From a virus, in the IMG/VR virus record IMGVR_UViG_3300008107_004055, positions 1 to 50,783 of that record: a stretch of 50,783 bases of DNA; one strand, written 5' to 3'. Shown here in pieces: positions 40,805-49,434 of this stretch. The position numbers were made by a program, and so were the translations under genes. Each line of letters begins with the position of its first letter. The first letter of the stretch is position 1. The notes under the pieces are model-generated. The model was not told where the DNA came from and did no database searches. It saw nothing but the letters and a program-made list of their open reading frames with translations.

Positions 40805-41488
40805 ATGAACTTAAAAGAATATTGGCTGAACAACACCGGCAAAAAGATTACAAAATGGACACATTACTTTTGGGTGTATGACCGACACTTTGCGGCACTA
40901 AGAGATAAACCAATTAAGATGTTGGAGATTGGTGTATTGAATGGTGGTTCACTAGAGATGTGGAAGAAATACTTTCATCCTGATAGTACAATCGTTGGTA
41001 TCGATATCACACCAAGTTGCAAAGACTTTGAAGATACAGAAAACAATGTGCATGTACGCATTGGTGACCAATCTGACCCTGAGTTTCTGCAAAGCCTTGT
41101 AGATGAATTTGGTGAGTTTGATTTGGTGTTGGATGATGGCAGTCACCATGTTGCACATGTGAACAAAACATTCCAGTATTTGTATCCAAAGATTGCAAAG
41201 AATGGTACTTACTTCATTGAAGACACACATGCGGCCTATTGGTCATCACATGGTGGTTCTATTGACCATCCAGATTCTATCAACAATGTGACTAAGAAGA
41301 TGGTCGATAAGATTAATGCTGAACACACCCGTGGTCAGGTGGAACCAGATTTCTTCACATATGAAACTAAATGCATGTCGGTGTATGATAGTATGGTTGT
41401 ATTTGAGAGAGGAAATGTAGGCGCCAAACGACCAGAGGAGTATGGCGGACCAAAATCTGATGAGGTATTCATCATCAAAACTCACTAA
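40805..41488 (+). CDS. Class I SAM-dependent methyltransferase
   Basis: The 227-residue protein has the SAM-binding loop MLEIGVLNGGSLEMW (L40-W52) and TIVGIDITPSCK. FDLVLDDGSHHVAH is the form found in CmcI/rhamnosyl O-methyltransferase-like enzymes that need a metal bound to the DDGSHH motif. YFIEDTHAAYW is a further family-like block. It would methylate a hydroxyl of a sugar or small molecule. It ends the second glycan cassette. Confidence 0.8.
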   Translation: MNLKEYWLNNTGKKITKWTHYFWVYDRHFAALRDKPIKMLEIGVLNGGSLEMWKKYFHPDSTIVGIDITPSCKDFEDTENNVHVRIGDQSDPEFLQSLVDEFGEFDLVLDDGSHHVAHVNKTFQYLYPKIAKNGTYFIEDTHAAYWSSHGGSIDHPDSINNVTKKMVDKINAEHTRGQVEPDFFTYETKCMSVYDSMVVFERGNVGAKRPEEYGGPKSDEVFIIKTH

Positions 41489-41528
41489 ATACTAAATAAG
41501 ACATTAACAACTGCTGCAGAGGCGGGAC

Positions 41529-43928
41529 ATGAAATTTAGAGAATTTATTACTGAGAATAAAGAAAAACATGCGGTCATGGCGTTTGGCCGTATGAACCCA
41601 CCTACAACCGGACATGAAGTTCTGGTTCATAAGGTTAAATCAGTAGCGAACCAAGTTGGTGGTTCTCATCACATTGTCCTGTCCCACTCACAAGATGCCG
41701 CTAAGAACCCTCTTACATCGGCACAAAAAGTCAAGCACGCTAAGAGATTCTTTCCTGATACGAACATCTCTGTAGCAACCAAAGAAGAACCAAACTTCTT
41801 AACACAAGCAGCCAAACTACACAAACAAGGTGTTACTCACCTTCACATGGTTGCTGGTTCTGACCGTGTTGCCGAATACCATAAATTGTTACACAAATAC
41901 AATGGTACACACGAAGGCGCACTATTCAATTTCAAAAAGATTACACTTCACAATGCAGGTGCTCGTGACCCTGATGCTGAAGGTACATCTGGTATGTCCG
42001 CTTCAAAAATGAGGTCACATGCTAACACAAACAGTTTTGATGACTTTAAACAAGGCATTCCAAAACATGTACCTGAACACCATGCAAAAGAATTGTTCCG
42101 TGATGTTCGTAAAGGTATGAACATTAAAGAATCTGTAGACCTCAACGAAGAATTCGAAATGCTTTCTGAAGGTGTACACGACCAAGGCATCTTCAAGGCT
42201 GTGTTCTTAGCAGGCGGTCCAGGTTCTGGCAAAGACTATGTGATGAATAACACATTAGATGGCCAAGGTTTAACTGAAATCAATTCTGATAAGGCACTTG
42301 AGTTCTTAATGGACAAAGAAGGCCTTGACAAGATGATGCCTGCTGACGAAACAGAGAAACGAAACCTTGTCCGTGGTCGTGCAAAGAACATTACAGAATT
42401 ACGTCAACAACTTGCATTGTTAGGTCGCAATGGCCTGATTATCAATGGCACAGGTGATGATGTAACTAAAACCAAAAACATCAAAGACCAATTAGAAAAG
42501 TTGGGTTATGAAACATCTATGTTACTGGTTAACACAAGAGATGATATTTCAGCACAACGCAACCTAGAACGTGGTCAACGTGGTGGTCGTGCAGTACCAG
42601 AACCAATTCGTAAAGAGAAATGGGACAATGTACAGTATGCTCGTACTGAGTATGCACAAATGTTTGGTGCAAACTATTCTGAATTTGATAACTCTGAAGA
42701 CTTGCGTGAAGCCGATCCAGAAACAGTTAAGGCTAAGAAGGCTGAGTTACTGAGTTTGTTTAACAAGTTCAAAGAGTTTGTTGCGGCACCACCAAAGTCA
42801 CAAGAGGCACAATTCTGGACTGCCAATGAATTGGATAAGAAAGATTCTCTACCAGTTCCTAAAGATGGTGCAGAACAATTACCTGCATCTAATGATGAAA
42901 CTGCTAGTGAAGCAAGTAAACTAGGTTTACAATACTATGGTTTCGGTCGTTATGGTAAGAATGGTAAAGTAACACACCGTTCTGTGCATGGCCAGTTGGT
43001 AATGGTTAATAAAGAAGAACCAAAACAACCAAAGATTCCAGTTAATAGTTCATCACAAAAACCTGCTAAGAAGGTTGTTAATGAATCTGTTACAGTTTCC
43101 ATTACTGGTGACACAGCAGAAGAAGTTAATCAGATGTTTGCTATGATGCATGGCGGAACAACATCAGAAAATAAACAAACAGAACAATATCAATTCACAG
43201 ACAATACGGAAGTATTGACTCTTGGTACAAGATATGAATCTATTGGTGATAGACCAGATAGTATGACGTTCACCAATGATGATGTTCTTATAGAAAAAAA
43301 TGAAGTGTTGAAAGACAAAAATGGTAAAGTGCGTGTCTTTATGCTTAGAAATTCAGCAGCAAAAGAAGCACACACTAAAAATGGAACTATTGTAAAATAC
43401 AATAATGGTTATATTGTTAAACTTAATGGAGAAAATAAAAATGCTAGATTATCTGAAAAAACTATTCACACCAAAACAACCGGCACCAGTGGAAGCCTCA
43501 TTACCGAAAGTAGAGGAAGCACCATTGGTTCAGTTGGAACAAGTGGCACCGCAAGAACCATTGCAGAGCACAGAGCCAGTGGTAACTACACCAGAACCAG
43601 CTCCAGTGCAACAGACAGCACCGGTACCGGCACAGAAACCTGCGCCGAAGAAACAACCCGTAGCAAACTCACGCTCTCAGAAATCCGTACCCGCCAAAAA
43701 GAAAAAGTAATAGAGTCTATTAATAATGGCGAATCTGGTCTATCAATGGCTGCATCTGGTGAAAACCTTGGTCGTGATGGTTTGACAAGAACCAAAACAC
43801 TAAAGAAACCACTAGAAGAATTAACTGGTGATGAAACTGGTGCATCAATTGGTGACCAAAAAGAAGGTGAACTGAAAAGAGTTGGCATTAATCTTAAAAC
43901 ATTTAAATCAAAGAAGTTTGTAGGATGA
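41529..43928 (+). CDS. Nucleotidylyltransferase-kinase fusion with capsid-targeting-like N-terminus
   Basis: The 799-residue protein begins MKFREFITE^NKEKHA, like a T4 capsid-targeting peptide. A nucleotidylyltransferase domain (about 12-200) carries AFGRMNPPTTGHE, the (H/T)xGH motif, and GMSASKMR, the ISxxxxR-type motif. A P-loop kinase domain follows with FLAGGPGSGKDYV. This is the NadR-like order (adenylyltransferase plus kinase), though NMN specificity is unproven. A Ser/Thr/Gly-rich stretch (about 640-725) overlaps a nested gene in another frame. The C-terminus (ELTGDETGASIGDQKEGELK) is common in these phage fusion proteins. Degenerate TAAATA repeats (41487-41500) precede it. Confidence 0.75.
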   Translation: MKFREFITENKEKHAVMAFGRMNPPTTGHEVLVHKVKSVANQVGGSHHIVLSHSQDAAKNPLTSAQKVKHAKRFFPDTNISVATKEEPNFLTQAAKLHKQGVTHLHMVAGSDRVAEYHKLLHKYNGTHEGALFNFKKITLHNAGARDPDAEGTSGMSASKMRSHANTNSFDDFKQGIPKHVPEHHAKELFRDVRKGMNIKESVDLNEEFEMLSEGVHDQGIFKAVFLAGGPGSGKDYVMNNTLDGQGLTEINSDKALEFLMDKEGLDKMMPADETEKRNLVRGRAKNITELRQQLALLGRNGLIINGTGDDVTKTKNIKDQLEKLGYETSMLLVNTRDDISAQRNLERGQRGGRAVPEPIRKEKWDNVQYARTEYAQMFGANYSEFDNSEDLREADPETVKAKKAELLSLFNKFKEFVAAPPKSQEAQFWTANELDKKDSLPVPKDGAEQLPASNDETASEASKLGLQYYGFGRYGKNGKVTHRSVHGQLVMVNKEEPKQPKIPVNSSSQKPAKKVVNESVTVSITGDTAEEVNQMFAMMHGGTTSENKQTEQYQFTDNTEVLTLGTRYESIGDRPDSMTFTNDDVLIEKNEVLKDKNGKVRVFMLRNSAAKEAHTKNGTIVKYNNGYIVKLNGENKNARLSEKTIHTKTTGTSGSLITESRGSTIGSVGTSGTARTIAEHRASGNYTRTSSSATDSTGTGTETCAEETTRSKLTLSEIRTRQKEKVIESINNGESGLSMAASGENLGRDGLTRTKTLKKPLEELTGDETGASIGDQKEGELKRVGINLKTFKSKKFVG
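43441..43710 (+). CDS. Nested out-of-frame Pro/Ala-rich protein
   Basis: This 89-codon reading frame lies inside the 799-residue gene in a different frame. It starts MLDYLKKLFTPKQPAPV, continues as a Pro/Ala/Val/Gln-rich chain (TPEPAPVQQTAPVPAQ) and ends in KKKK. GGAG at 43428-43431 is nine bases before its ATG, a good ribosome site. The composition looks like a real linker or tail-like protein, while the main frame here is a low-complexity Ser/Thr/Gly stretch. It could be an overprinted gene or an insertion kept in frame by the larger gene. Confidence 0.45.
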   Translation: MLDYLKKLFTPKQPAPVEASLPKVEEAPLVQLEQVAPQEPLQSTEPVVTTPEPAPVQQTAPVPAQKPAPKKQPVANSRSQKSVPAKKKK

Positions 43929-44218
43929 AATCATTTAAAGCATTCATAACAGAAACGCCTGCTTGGACACGCAAAGAAGGCAAGAACCCTGAGGGTGGTT
44001 TAAACCGCAAGGGTATTGCTTCTTATCGTGCTGCAAATCCAGGTTCTAAACTATCGATGGCGGTTACAACTCCACCATCAAAGTTGAAACCTGGTTCTAA
44101 AGCGGCTAATCGTAGAAAATCATTCTGTGCTCGTATGGGTGGCATGGAAGGTCCAATGAAGAAACCCAATGGTGAACCAACACGCAAAGCATTAGCGTTG
44201 AGGAAGTGGAACTGTTAA
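43925..44218 (+). CDS. DUF6321-like protein with capsid-targeting-like N-terminus
   Basis: The 97-residue protein starts MKSFKAFITE^TPAW, the closest match in the window to the T4 internal-protein targeting peptide. The rest, RKEGKNPEGGLNRKGIASY, then RRKSFCARMGGMEGP and KPNGEPTRKALALRKWNC, is a compact basic domain found in many phages (DUF6321-like) with a conserved Cys at the end. It overlaps the preceding gene by ATGA. Nucleic-acid binding in the head is a reasonable inference because it is strongly basic. Confidence 0.6.
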   Translation: MKSFKAFITETPAWTRKEGKNPEGGLNRKGIASYRAANPGSKLSMAVTTPPSKLKPGSKAANRRKSFCARMGGMEGPMKKPNGEPTRKALALRKWNC

Positions 44219-45076
44219 ATGGCACAGTATAGAGTAGAAACTGGTTCTTACGACCCAAAAATATCCAATCATTTTGAAGTAATGATGTTGGCTAATAATG
44301 CGGCCGGAGATATCGTTACACAAAGTAATCCATTACCAGTTTCATTGATTAACACCAATACTACTCTAAATGCACCTTGGGAACTTCAAGTTGGCCGAGG
44401 AAAAGTTGCTACTGTAACTTCAATTAACATTCAAGGTTACAATGTTGCTATGCCATCAAGTTGGTGTACCGCATGGGAACTTGCTAATAGTGCTGGGGAT
44501 TATGTATATCCTTCTTCTTCAGTTGCAATGACATTTACAAGTGAATCAGCAGAATCATTGACAATGACAGTTTCTGGTTTAGATTCTTCTTACACACCAA
44601 AGATTTCTACTGTAACATTTACAAACAGTAATACTGGAGTTGTAACGAGTGGAACGAATTCATTTTTCCGTATTAATAGAATGCAGATTACATCAAATAC
44701 TTCTGTTGGTGCTATATCTGCAACAAATAATGGAACAACATATTCATATATAGCTCCTGGAACAGGTATTAGTCAAGCTAGTATATACACAGTTCCAGCT
44801 GGTCACACATTTTATTTACTCCGTGTAGTTGCATACACCACAAATAATGGTAATCAACATTGCACATACAGAATTTCTACACAAACAATTTCTGGTGGAA
44901 TAACAACGCCACAAATTGTTTTAACGGCACCGTTTCAACAAGTATATTCAACATTAAGAGTTGTACCAAGAGCTTATTCTGCTAACACAGACATTAAATG
45001 GCAGTTGTATCAAACATCACCTGCACCAGGTTCGGTACAACTTGAAGGTATATTAATTCCCAATTCTGCACCATAA
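44219..45076 (+). CDS. Probable virion structural protein (beta-rich)
   Basis: The 285-residue protein is Ser/Thr/Asn-rich with repeated beta strands (ATVTSINIQGYNVAMPSSW, ITSNTSVGAISATNNGTTYSY, TFYLLRVVAYTTNNGNQHC). It ends SVQLEGILIPN, a tail seen in T4-like aquatic phage structural proteins. No enzymatic motif is visible. It starts directly at the previous stop codon and precedes other late-type genes. A decoration, fibre or neck protein is the guess. Confidence 0.55.
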   Translation: MAQYRVETGSYDPKISNHFEVMMLANNAAGDIVTQSNPLPVSLINTNTTLNAPWELQVGRGKVATVTSINIQGYNVAMPSSWCTAWELANSAGDYVYPSSSVAMTFTSESAESLTMTVSGLDSSYTPKISTVTFTNSNTGVVTSGTNSFFRINRMQITSNTSVGAISATNNGTTYSYIAPGTGISQASIYTVPAGHTFYLLRVVAYTTNNGNQHCTYRISTQTISGGITTPQIVLTAPFQQVYSTLRVVPRAYSANTDIKWQLYQTSPAPGSVQLEGILIPNSAP

Positions 45077-45099
45077 CAAATAACTAAAAGGAGAACACC

Positions 45100-46287
45100 A
45101 TGTTCGGAGATAACAAACAAATTAGAGATGTAGCTGAAGTAGCTAGAAAAATTATGATGGGTGAGAAACTTCATCCAAACCAACAAAAGTTGGATGTACA
45201 TGAGCCAGAGAAAGACAAATTGACGGCTGATGACTTCAAAAAACTTCGTGCAGGCAAAAAACCTGATGTAAAGAAAGAAGAAGTTGAGATTGAAGAAGAA
45301 AGCCATCAGTCAAAGACTACAATGAAGCACATTCCAAATCCATCACCTGCACAAAAACAAGCAGCTAAAGATATTAAACCTGGCGTTGGCGGTTATCGTG
45401 ACCGTATTGATATGCTTAAAAGTGCCGGTGTTAAAGAAGAAGTTGAAGAAATTGATGAAGCTACGATGACACACATCACTCTTGGTGCGAAAGTTAAAGA
45501 TAAAGAAGGTGGTTATAATCAAGATGTACACCATAAAGGTAAAAAGATTGGTCACATTGAAGCATATAAACACCGCACTGGGATGAGATATGGTTCACAC
45601 CATGATGCTTCTGGTGACTCAACAGCTGGCAACAGAGATGCGGAAGAATCTATTGCTGATATAAGATTTGCTCATGCCGACCACTTGAAGTCTATGAAGA
45701 AAGAGCAAGTTGAACAGATGGATGAAGTTAAGATGGCTGATTTGCCATCAACTAAAGTTCAAGGCCGTTCATATGGTTCATCTAAGCCACAACCAAGTGC
45801 CTTTGATGTGCTAAAAGGACCAAAAGAAAAAGAATTGAAATCTATTGAATCTGAGAAGAAGAAAAAGAAAATGTCTGAAATGGTTGCCCTCTATAAAGAT
45901 GGTGGCATGAAGGCATTCTTTGAATCTATTAAGAAAGAAGATTTGATTTCAGAAGAACCTGATTCAGAACAATTCGCAAAAGAATTGGAAGACCAAAAGA
46001 AACGTGCCGCTGGTACTAAACCACAAGCTGATGTTGCAAAGGCTGCTGTTTTATCAGTTAAGCAAGAAGCAACTGAACAAGACATTCAAGTTATCAATGC
46101 AGATGCAGCCAATGGTGTTGACCAAGTTAACATTGAAGAACGCACATTGACTGCTGCTGAGACAGACAAGAAAGAAGAAATTGTTAAATCTATGAAAAAA
46201 GGTTTAGCAGGTTTTAAAGAGCGTTATGGTAAAGATGCTAAGTCTGTAATGTATGCAGCTGCCACAAAGCAGGCCAAAAAAGACTAA
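45100..46287 (+). CDS. Lys/Glu-rich phage protein with repeated acidic cleavage-like motifs
   Basis: The 395-residue protein is rich in Lys, Glu and Ala. Spaced along it are EEVEIEEE (I64-E67), EEVEEIDEA (I118-D-E120) and EQVEQMDEV (M207-D-E209). These fit the (I/L/M)-x-E pattern of T4-type prohead protease sites. The C-terminus (LAGFKERYGKDAKSVMYAAATKQAKKD) is a common ending of T4-like aquatic phage proteins. A ribosome site AAGGAGAA precedes the ATG. Scaffold or internal-head protein is the inference. Confidence 0.55.
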   Translation: MFGDNKQIRDVAEVARKIMMGEKLHPNQQKLDVHEPEKDKLTADDFKKLRAGKKPDVKKEEVEIEEESHQSKTTMKHIPNPSPAQKQAAKDIKPGVGGYRDRIDMLKSAGVKEEVEEIDEATMTHITLGAKVKDKEGGYNQDVHHKGKKIGHIEAYKHRTGMRYGSHHDASGDSTAGNRDAEESIADIRFAHADHLKSMKKEQVEQMDEVKMADLPSTKVQGRSYGSSKPQPSAFDVLKGPKEKELKSIESEKKKKKMSEMVALYKDGGMKAFFESIKKEDLISEEPDSEQFAKELEDQKKRAAGTKPQADVAKAAVLSVKQEATEQDIQVINADAANGVDQVNIEERTLTAAETDKKEEIVKSMKKGLAGFKERYGKDAKSVMYAAATKQAKKD

Positions 46288-46288
46288 A

Positions 46289-48652
46289 ATGGAAAACTTC
46301 AAAAGTTTTTCTGAAGCAATACAACCTGGTTCTGTTCCTGAACCAGGTCGTGAAGCTGTTGGTGGTAGATTTAAATCTGCAGCACCAAAGAAACCAACAA
46401 AACCTGCACCATTTGTAACTAGTGAAGACACAAAGGTTGATGTGCAAAGTTTTTCTGATTTCTTAGAGGGTAGATGTTGGCCTGGTTATAAACCAAAACC
46501 AGGTAAGACACCTTACTCACCTGGTTCTTGCGTGAAAGAATCTCCTGATGCAGAACTTAAAGAAGATTTGCGTAAATGGTTTAGTAAAACTGATCCAAAA
46601 GGTGGTTGGAAAAGAATCAATAGTAAAGGTGAGGCCATTGGTCCTTGTGCAAGAGAGCCTGGTGAACCTAAACCTAAATGTATGTCTAACGAAAAGAGAG
46701 CTGCTCTAAGTAAGAAAGAAAGAGCATCTGCCGTTGCAGCTAAAAGAAAACATGACCCTAATCCTGAGAGAAAGGGTGCACCAATAAATGTGTCTAACTT
46801 TGGAAAAGGAAAGATAAGCGAAGATATGGAAAACTTAGAAGAAAAAAATGTACCAACTAGTCCTGAAAAGTGGGCACAGGCCAAAGCACAAGCAAAGGCT
46901 AAATTTGATGTGTACCCTTCGGCATACGCCAATGGTTGGGCATCTAAAAAATATAAAGAGATGGGTGGCGGATGGAAATCTGTTGCAGAAGAAACAGAGA
47001 ACCTTGAAGAAGGTCGCCCATCACAACGCCATCCATTGGAAGGCCATGAGTATCACAAAAAGTCTGATGAGGCTTTAATCCACATTGCTAAAGATGCTCA
47101 TGCAGCCGCAGAAGCAATGAAGTCACACAATACTACTGCTGAGAACAAGTATCGTGACCAGGCCAATGACTCTGCAACAGTAAGACATTTCCGCAAAACA
47201 AGTGGAATGCCTGACTGGTATAAAAAGAAGTATGGTCATATGAAAGAAGATGCTAAACAAGATGATAAGTCTTCAACTGCTTTAAGTGGACTTGTTGCTA
47301 AAAAGAATTTGAAACAAGCCGAAGGCAAAAATAAGTCGCAAGAGTTTATCAATAAAATGACAAGTAAAGTGAATGCAGCTAAACGTCTTAAAGAAGAAGA
47401 TGCATACGATAAAGATGCTAAACCTTCTGACAAACCACATGATAAAGAGGCGGCTGCAAAGCGTGCTAAGATTGCCGCAGTAATGGCAAGAAGGAAAATG
47501 GCTAAAGAAGAAGTTGAACAATTAGATGAGTTGTCACCTAGTACTTTACAAAGTTATAAAGTTGCTGGTCACAAGAAATATGATAGTATTAGAAACAATA
47601 CTGATGCCGATTCGATGACTAAGAAATCCAAATTGGAAAAAGGTATTAAAACTGCTCACGCAAAACAATATCCATCCAAACCTGCAGCAGCTGCACCAAA
47701 GAAAGACCCTAATAGTCGTGGCTATGAACAAGGTCGTTACATGGGTGACAGCGTTGAACAAGATAATGAAAATAGAATTGATGAATTGTCCAATGATATG
47801 TTGGGTCGTTACAAGACTGCCGCTGGTGCCGATGCATCTAAGGCTGACAAAGCTGGTGACTATAACAAAGGCAACAAACGATTTAGTGGTATTATGAGAG
47901 CAACTAAGAAACAAATGGCTAATGACATTGTTACACGAGCATCTGCTGTTACAGAAGCTGCAGTTGTTACAGATAAAGATAAGATTGTTTCTGTACATGA
48001 CAAAAAAGGCAGTAGCCTCCGTGTGTTAGCAAGTAACCTTGGTCATTACAGAGATGCAGGTTACAAAGCCGTTAGAGAAGCAAAAGAGAAAACTGAGTAT
48101 GATTACGAAGGTGACATGGCCCGTGGTCAATTACAAAGTGTAATCAATAATGCTCAAAGAGTACATGACATGTTAGAAGATAATGATAATCTTCCTGAGT
48201 GGGTACAATCAAAGATTACCCTTGCAGAAGATTATATCTCAACAGTTGCCAACTATATGATGAGTGAGATTGATGAATCCATTGCTGATGACAAGTATGG
48301 TTCTGCAGCCTCTGAAACATTAGTCACTAAACCTTACAAAGAACCGGCTAAGAAGATGAAAGAATCTAAAGATGAATCACCACCTTTTGATGGTCCATAC
48401 GTTAAGCGCACAGGTACAGTAACAGACAAATCTGGTGCTAAACACACAGATATGTCCAGAGTTAGAGACTTGGCTCGTACAGCAATGAAGAAACAAGCCA
48501 GTTCTTACAAAGCACCTAAGAAACTAGGTGAAGAAGCTTCTCGCAAGGCAGAGATTGTCAAAACTGCTGCCAAGAAGAAAAAACCTGATAGTAAAGAAGA
48601 TACATTCCAGGCAGAACCTGAGTTGTCATCTACTATCACTAAAAATTATTAA
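46289..48652 (+). CDS. Large Lys/Ala/Glu-rich mosaic protein with repeated DELS motifs
   Basis: The 787-residue protein begins MENFKSFSEAIQPGS. It contains a small conserved phage domain (about 90-170) with DPKGGWKRIN, a separate block KWAQAKAQAKAKFDVYPSAYANGW (about 200), and repeats of the form (L/I)DELSxxxLxxYKxA at L412-D-E414 and I497-D-E499, plus I661-D-E663. The modules are those of DUF5872-like phage proteins. (L/I)-D-E fits prohead protease sites. It starts one base after the previous stop. It may be a head-internal or scaffold protein processed into peptides. Confidence 0.5.
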   Translation: MENFKSFSEAIQPGSVPEPGREAVGGRFKSAAPKKPTKPAPFVTSEDTKVDVQSFSDFLEGRCWPGYKPKPGKTPYSPGSCVKESPDAELKEDLRKWFSKTDPKGGWKRINSKGEAIGPCAREPGEPKPKCMSNEKRAALSKKERASAVAAKRKHDPNPERKGAPINVSNFGKGKISEDMENLEEKNVPTSPEKWAQAKAQAKAKFDVYPSAYANGWASKKYKEMGGGWKSVAEETENLEEGRPSQRHPLEGHEYHKKSDEALIHIAKDAHAAAEAMKSHNTTAENKYRDQANDSATVRHFRKTSGMPDWYKKKYGHMKEDAKQDDKSSTALSGLVAKKNLKQAEGKNKSQEFINKMTSKVNAAKRLKEEDAYDKDAKPSDKPHDKEAAAKRAKIAAVMARRKMAKEEVEQLDELSPSTLQSYKVAGHKKYDSIRNNTDADSMTKKSKLEKGIKTAHAKQYPSKPAAAAPKKDPNSRGYEQGRYMGDSVEQDNENRIDELSNDMLGRYKTAAGADASKADKAGDYNKGNKRFSGIMRATKKQMANDIVTRASAVTEAAVVTDKDKIVSVHDKKGSSLRVLASNLGHYRDAGYKAVREAKEKTEYDYEGDMARGQLQSVINNAQRVHDMLEDNDNLPEWVQSKITLAEDYISTVANYMMSEIDESIADDKYGSAASETLVTKPYKEPAKKMKESKDESPPFDGPYVKRTGTVTDKSGAKHTDMSRVRDLARTAMKKQASSYKAPKKLGEEASRKAEIVKTAAKKKKPDSKEDTFQAEPELSSTITKNY

Positions 48653-48664
48653 GTGGTTGACAGG

Positions 48665-48672
48665 CATAAATA
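48665..48672 (+). promoter_or_regulatory. Late-type promoter CATAAATA
   Basis: CATAAATA (48665-48672) matches NATAAATA. It lies 31 bases before ATG 48704, with AGGAG (48692-48696) between as ribosome site. It should drive the small virion-type genes that follow. Confidence 0.6.
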
Positions 48673-48703
48673 AACAATCAAACCAGATAACTAGGAGAAA
48701 TAT

Positions 48704-49057
48704 ATGTCTTTATGGGGAAATTTAGATGCTGCTAACAATGCACCAAAGTTCGCAGGAACTGGTGGTATTGGCTTGACAGCTAACACACAACAATTATTTT
48801 CAAACACAACTTTTGCTACAACAAGTTCTACATTAGGTGTAGCAGGTCAAGCAATTGGTGTTTTTGGACTTAGTGCTTTAGAAGCATCCAATACAGGCGC
48901 TGGAAAAGCTAATACAGCTAGCGCACATGCTGGTTGGGTGATGCGTAAAGAAGGCACTGGCGGCCGTGCTGGTCGTATTCAAACAGAAACATTGGTTGCT
49001 ATGGGTTCCATGACTGGTGACCACGCAGCTGCGAATACGACTTACCCAGGCGTCTAA
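48704..49057 (+). CDS. Small Gly/Ala/Thr-rich putative virion protein
   Basis: The 117-residue protein starts MSLWGNLDAANNAPKF and is Gly/Ala/Ser/Thr-rich, with AGWVMRKEGTGGRAGRIQTETLVAMGSM near the end. MxLWGN openings are common in T4-like aquatic virion proteins. It has a late promoter and a strong ribosome site. It overlaps the next gene by one base. A structural role is inferred from composition and expression context. Confidence 0.5.
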   Translation: MSLWGNLDAANNAPKFAGTGGIGLTANTQQLFSNTTFATTSSTLGVAGQAIGVFGLSALEASNTGAGKANTASAHAGWVMRKEGTGGRAGRIQTETLVAMGSMTGDHAAANTTYPGV

Positions 49058-49434
49058 TGCGATTCTCTGAATATATCCGTGAGATGGGTGTTGGTGCGGT
49101 GGCAACACCGATGGCCACGCCTTCTCTCATGGATACTAATTTAGATAGTCTTAACACACGTTTAGATTATGATACTGATGAGAAATTTATGTCTCCTGAA
49201 TCTGGTATACAAAGGATTCGTAGAGTGTTGCACCTATATGGGTATGACTTAGCACCACTCTACGATGCCGATCCAGAAGGAGAAGAAATAGTTATTGATT
49301 TGGATAATAATGTAGGCGTATACATTTTATATACTCTCACCGATGATAATCGTTATGAATTTTATGCTGAAGTAGGCAATGAAAGTCGTATGCAAGAACT
49401 TTTATCGGACGAGGGCACAGAAGAAGAAGAATAA
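49057..49434 (+). CDS. Conserved phage protein with capsid-targeting-like N-terminus
   Basis: The 125-residue acidic protein starts MRFSEYIRE^MGVGAV, a weaker match to the targeting peptide. It has FMSPESGIQRIRRVLHLYGYDLAPLYDADPEGEE and YILYTLTDDNRYEFYAEVGNES. This pattern resembles a conserved T4-like phage family with a helical then beta region. It ends with a run of Glu. Function is unknown; the neighbours suggest a virion context. Confidence 0.5.
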   Translation: MRFSEYIREMGVGAVATPMATPSLMDTNLDSLNTRLDYDTDEKFMSPESGIQRIRRVLHLYGYDLAPLYDADPEGEEIVIDLDNNVGVYILYTLTDDNRYEFYAEVGNESRMQELLSDEGTEEEE

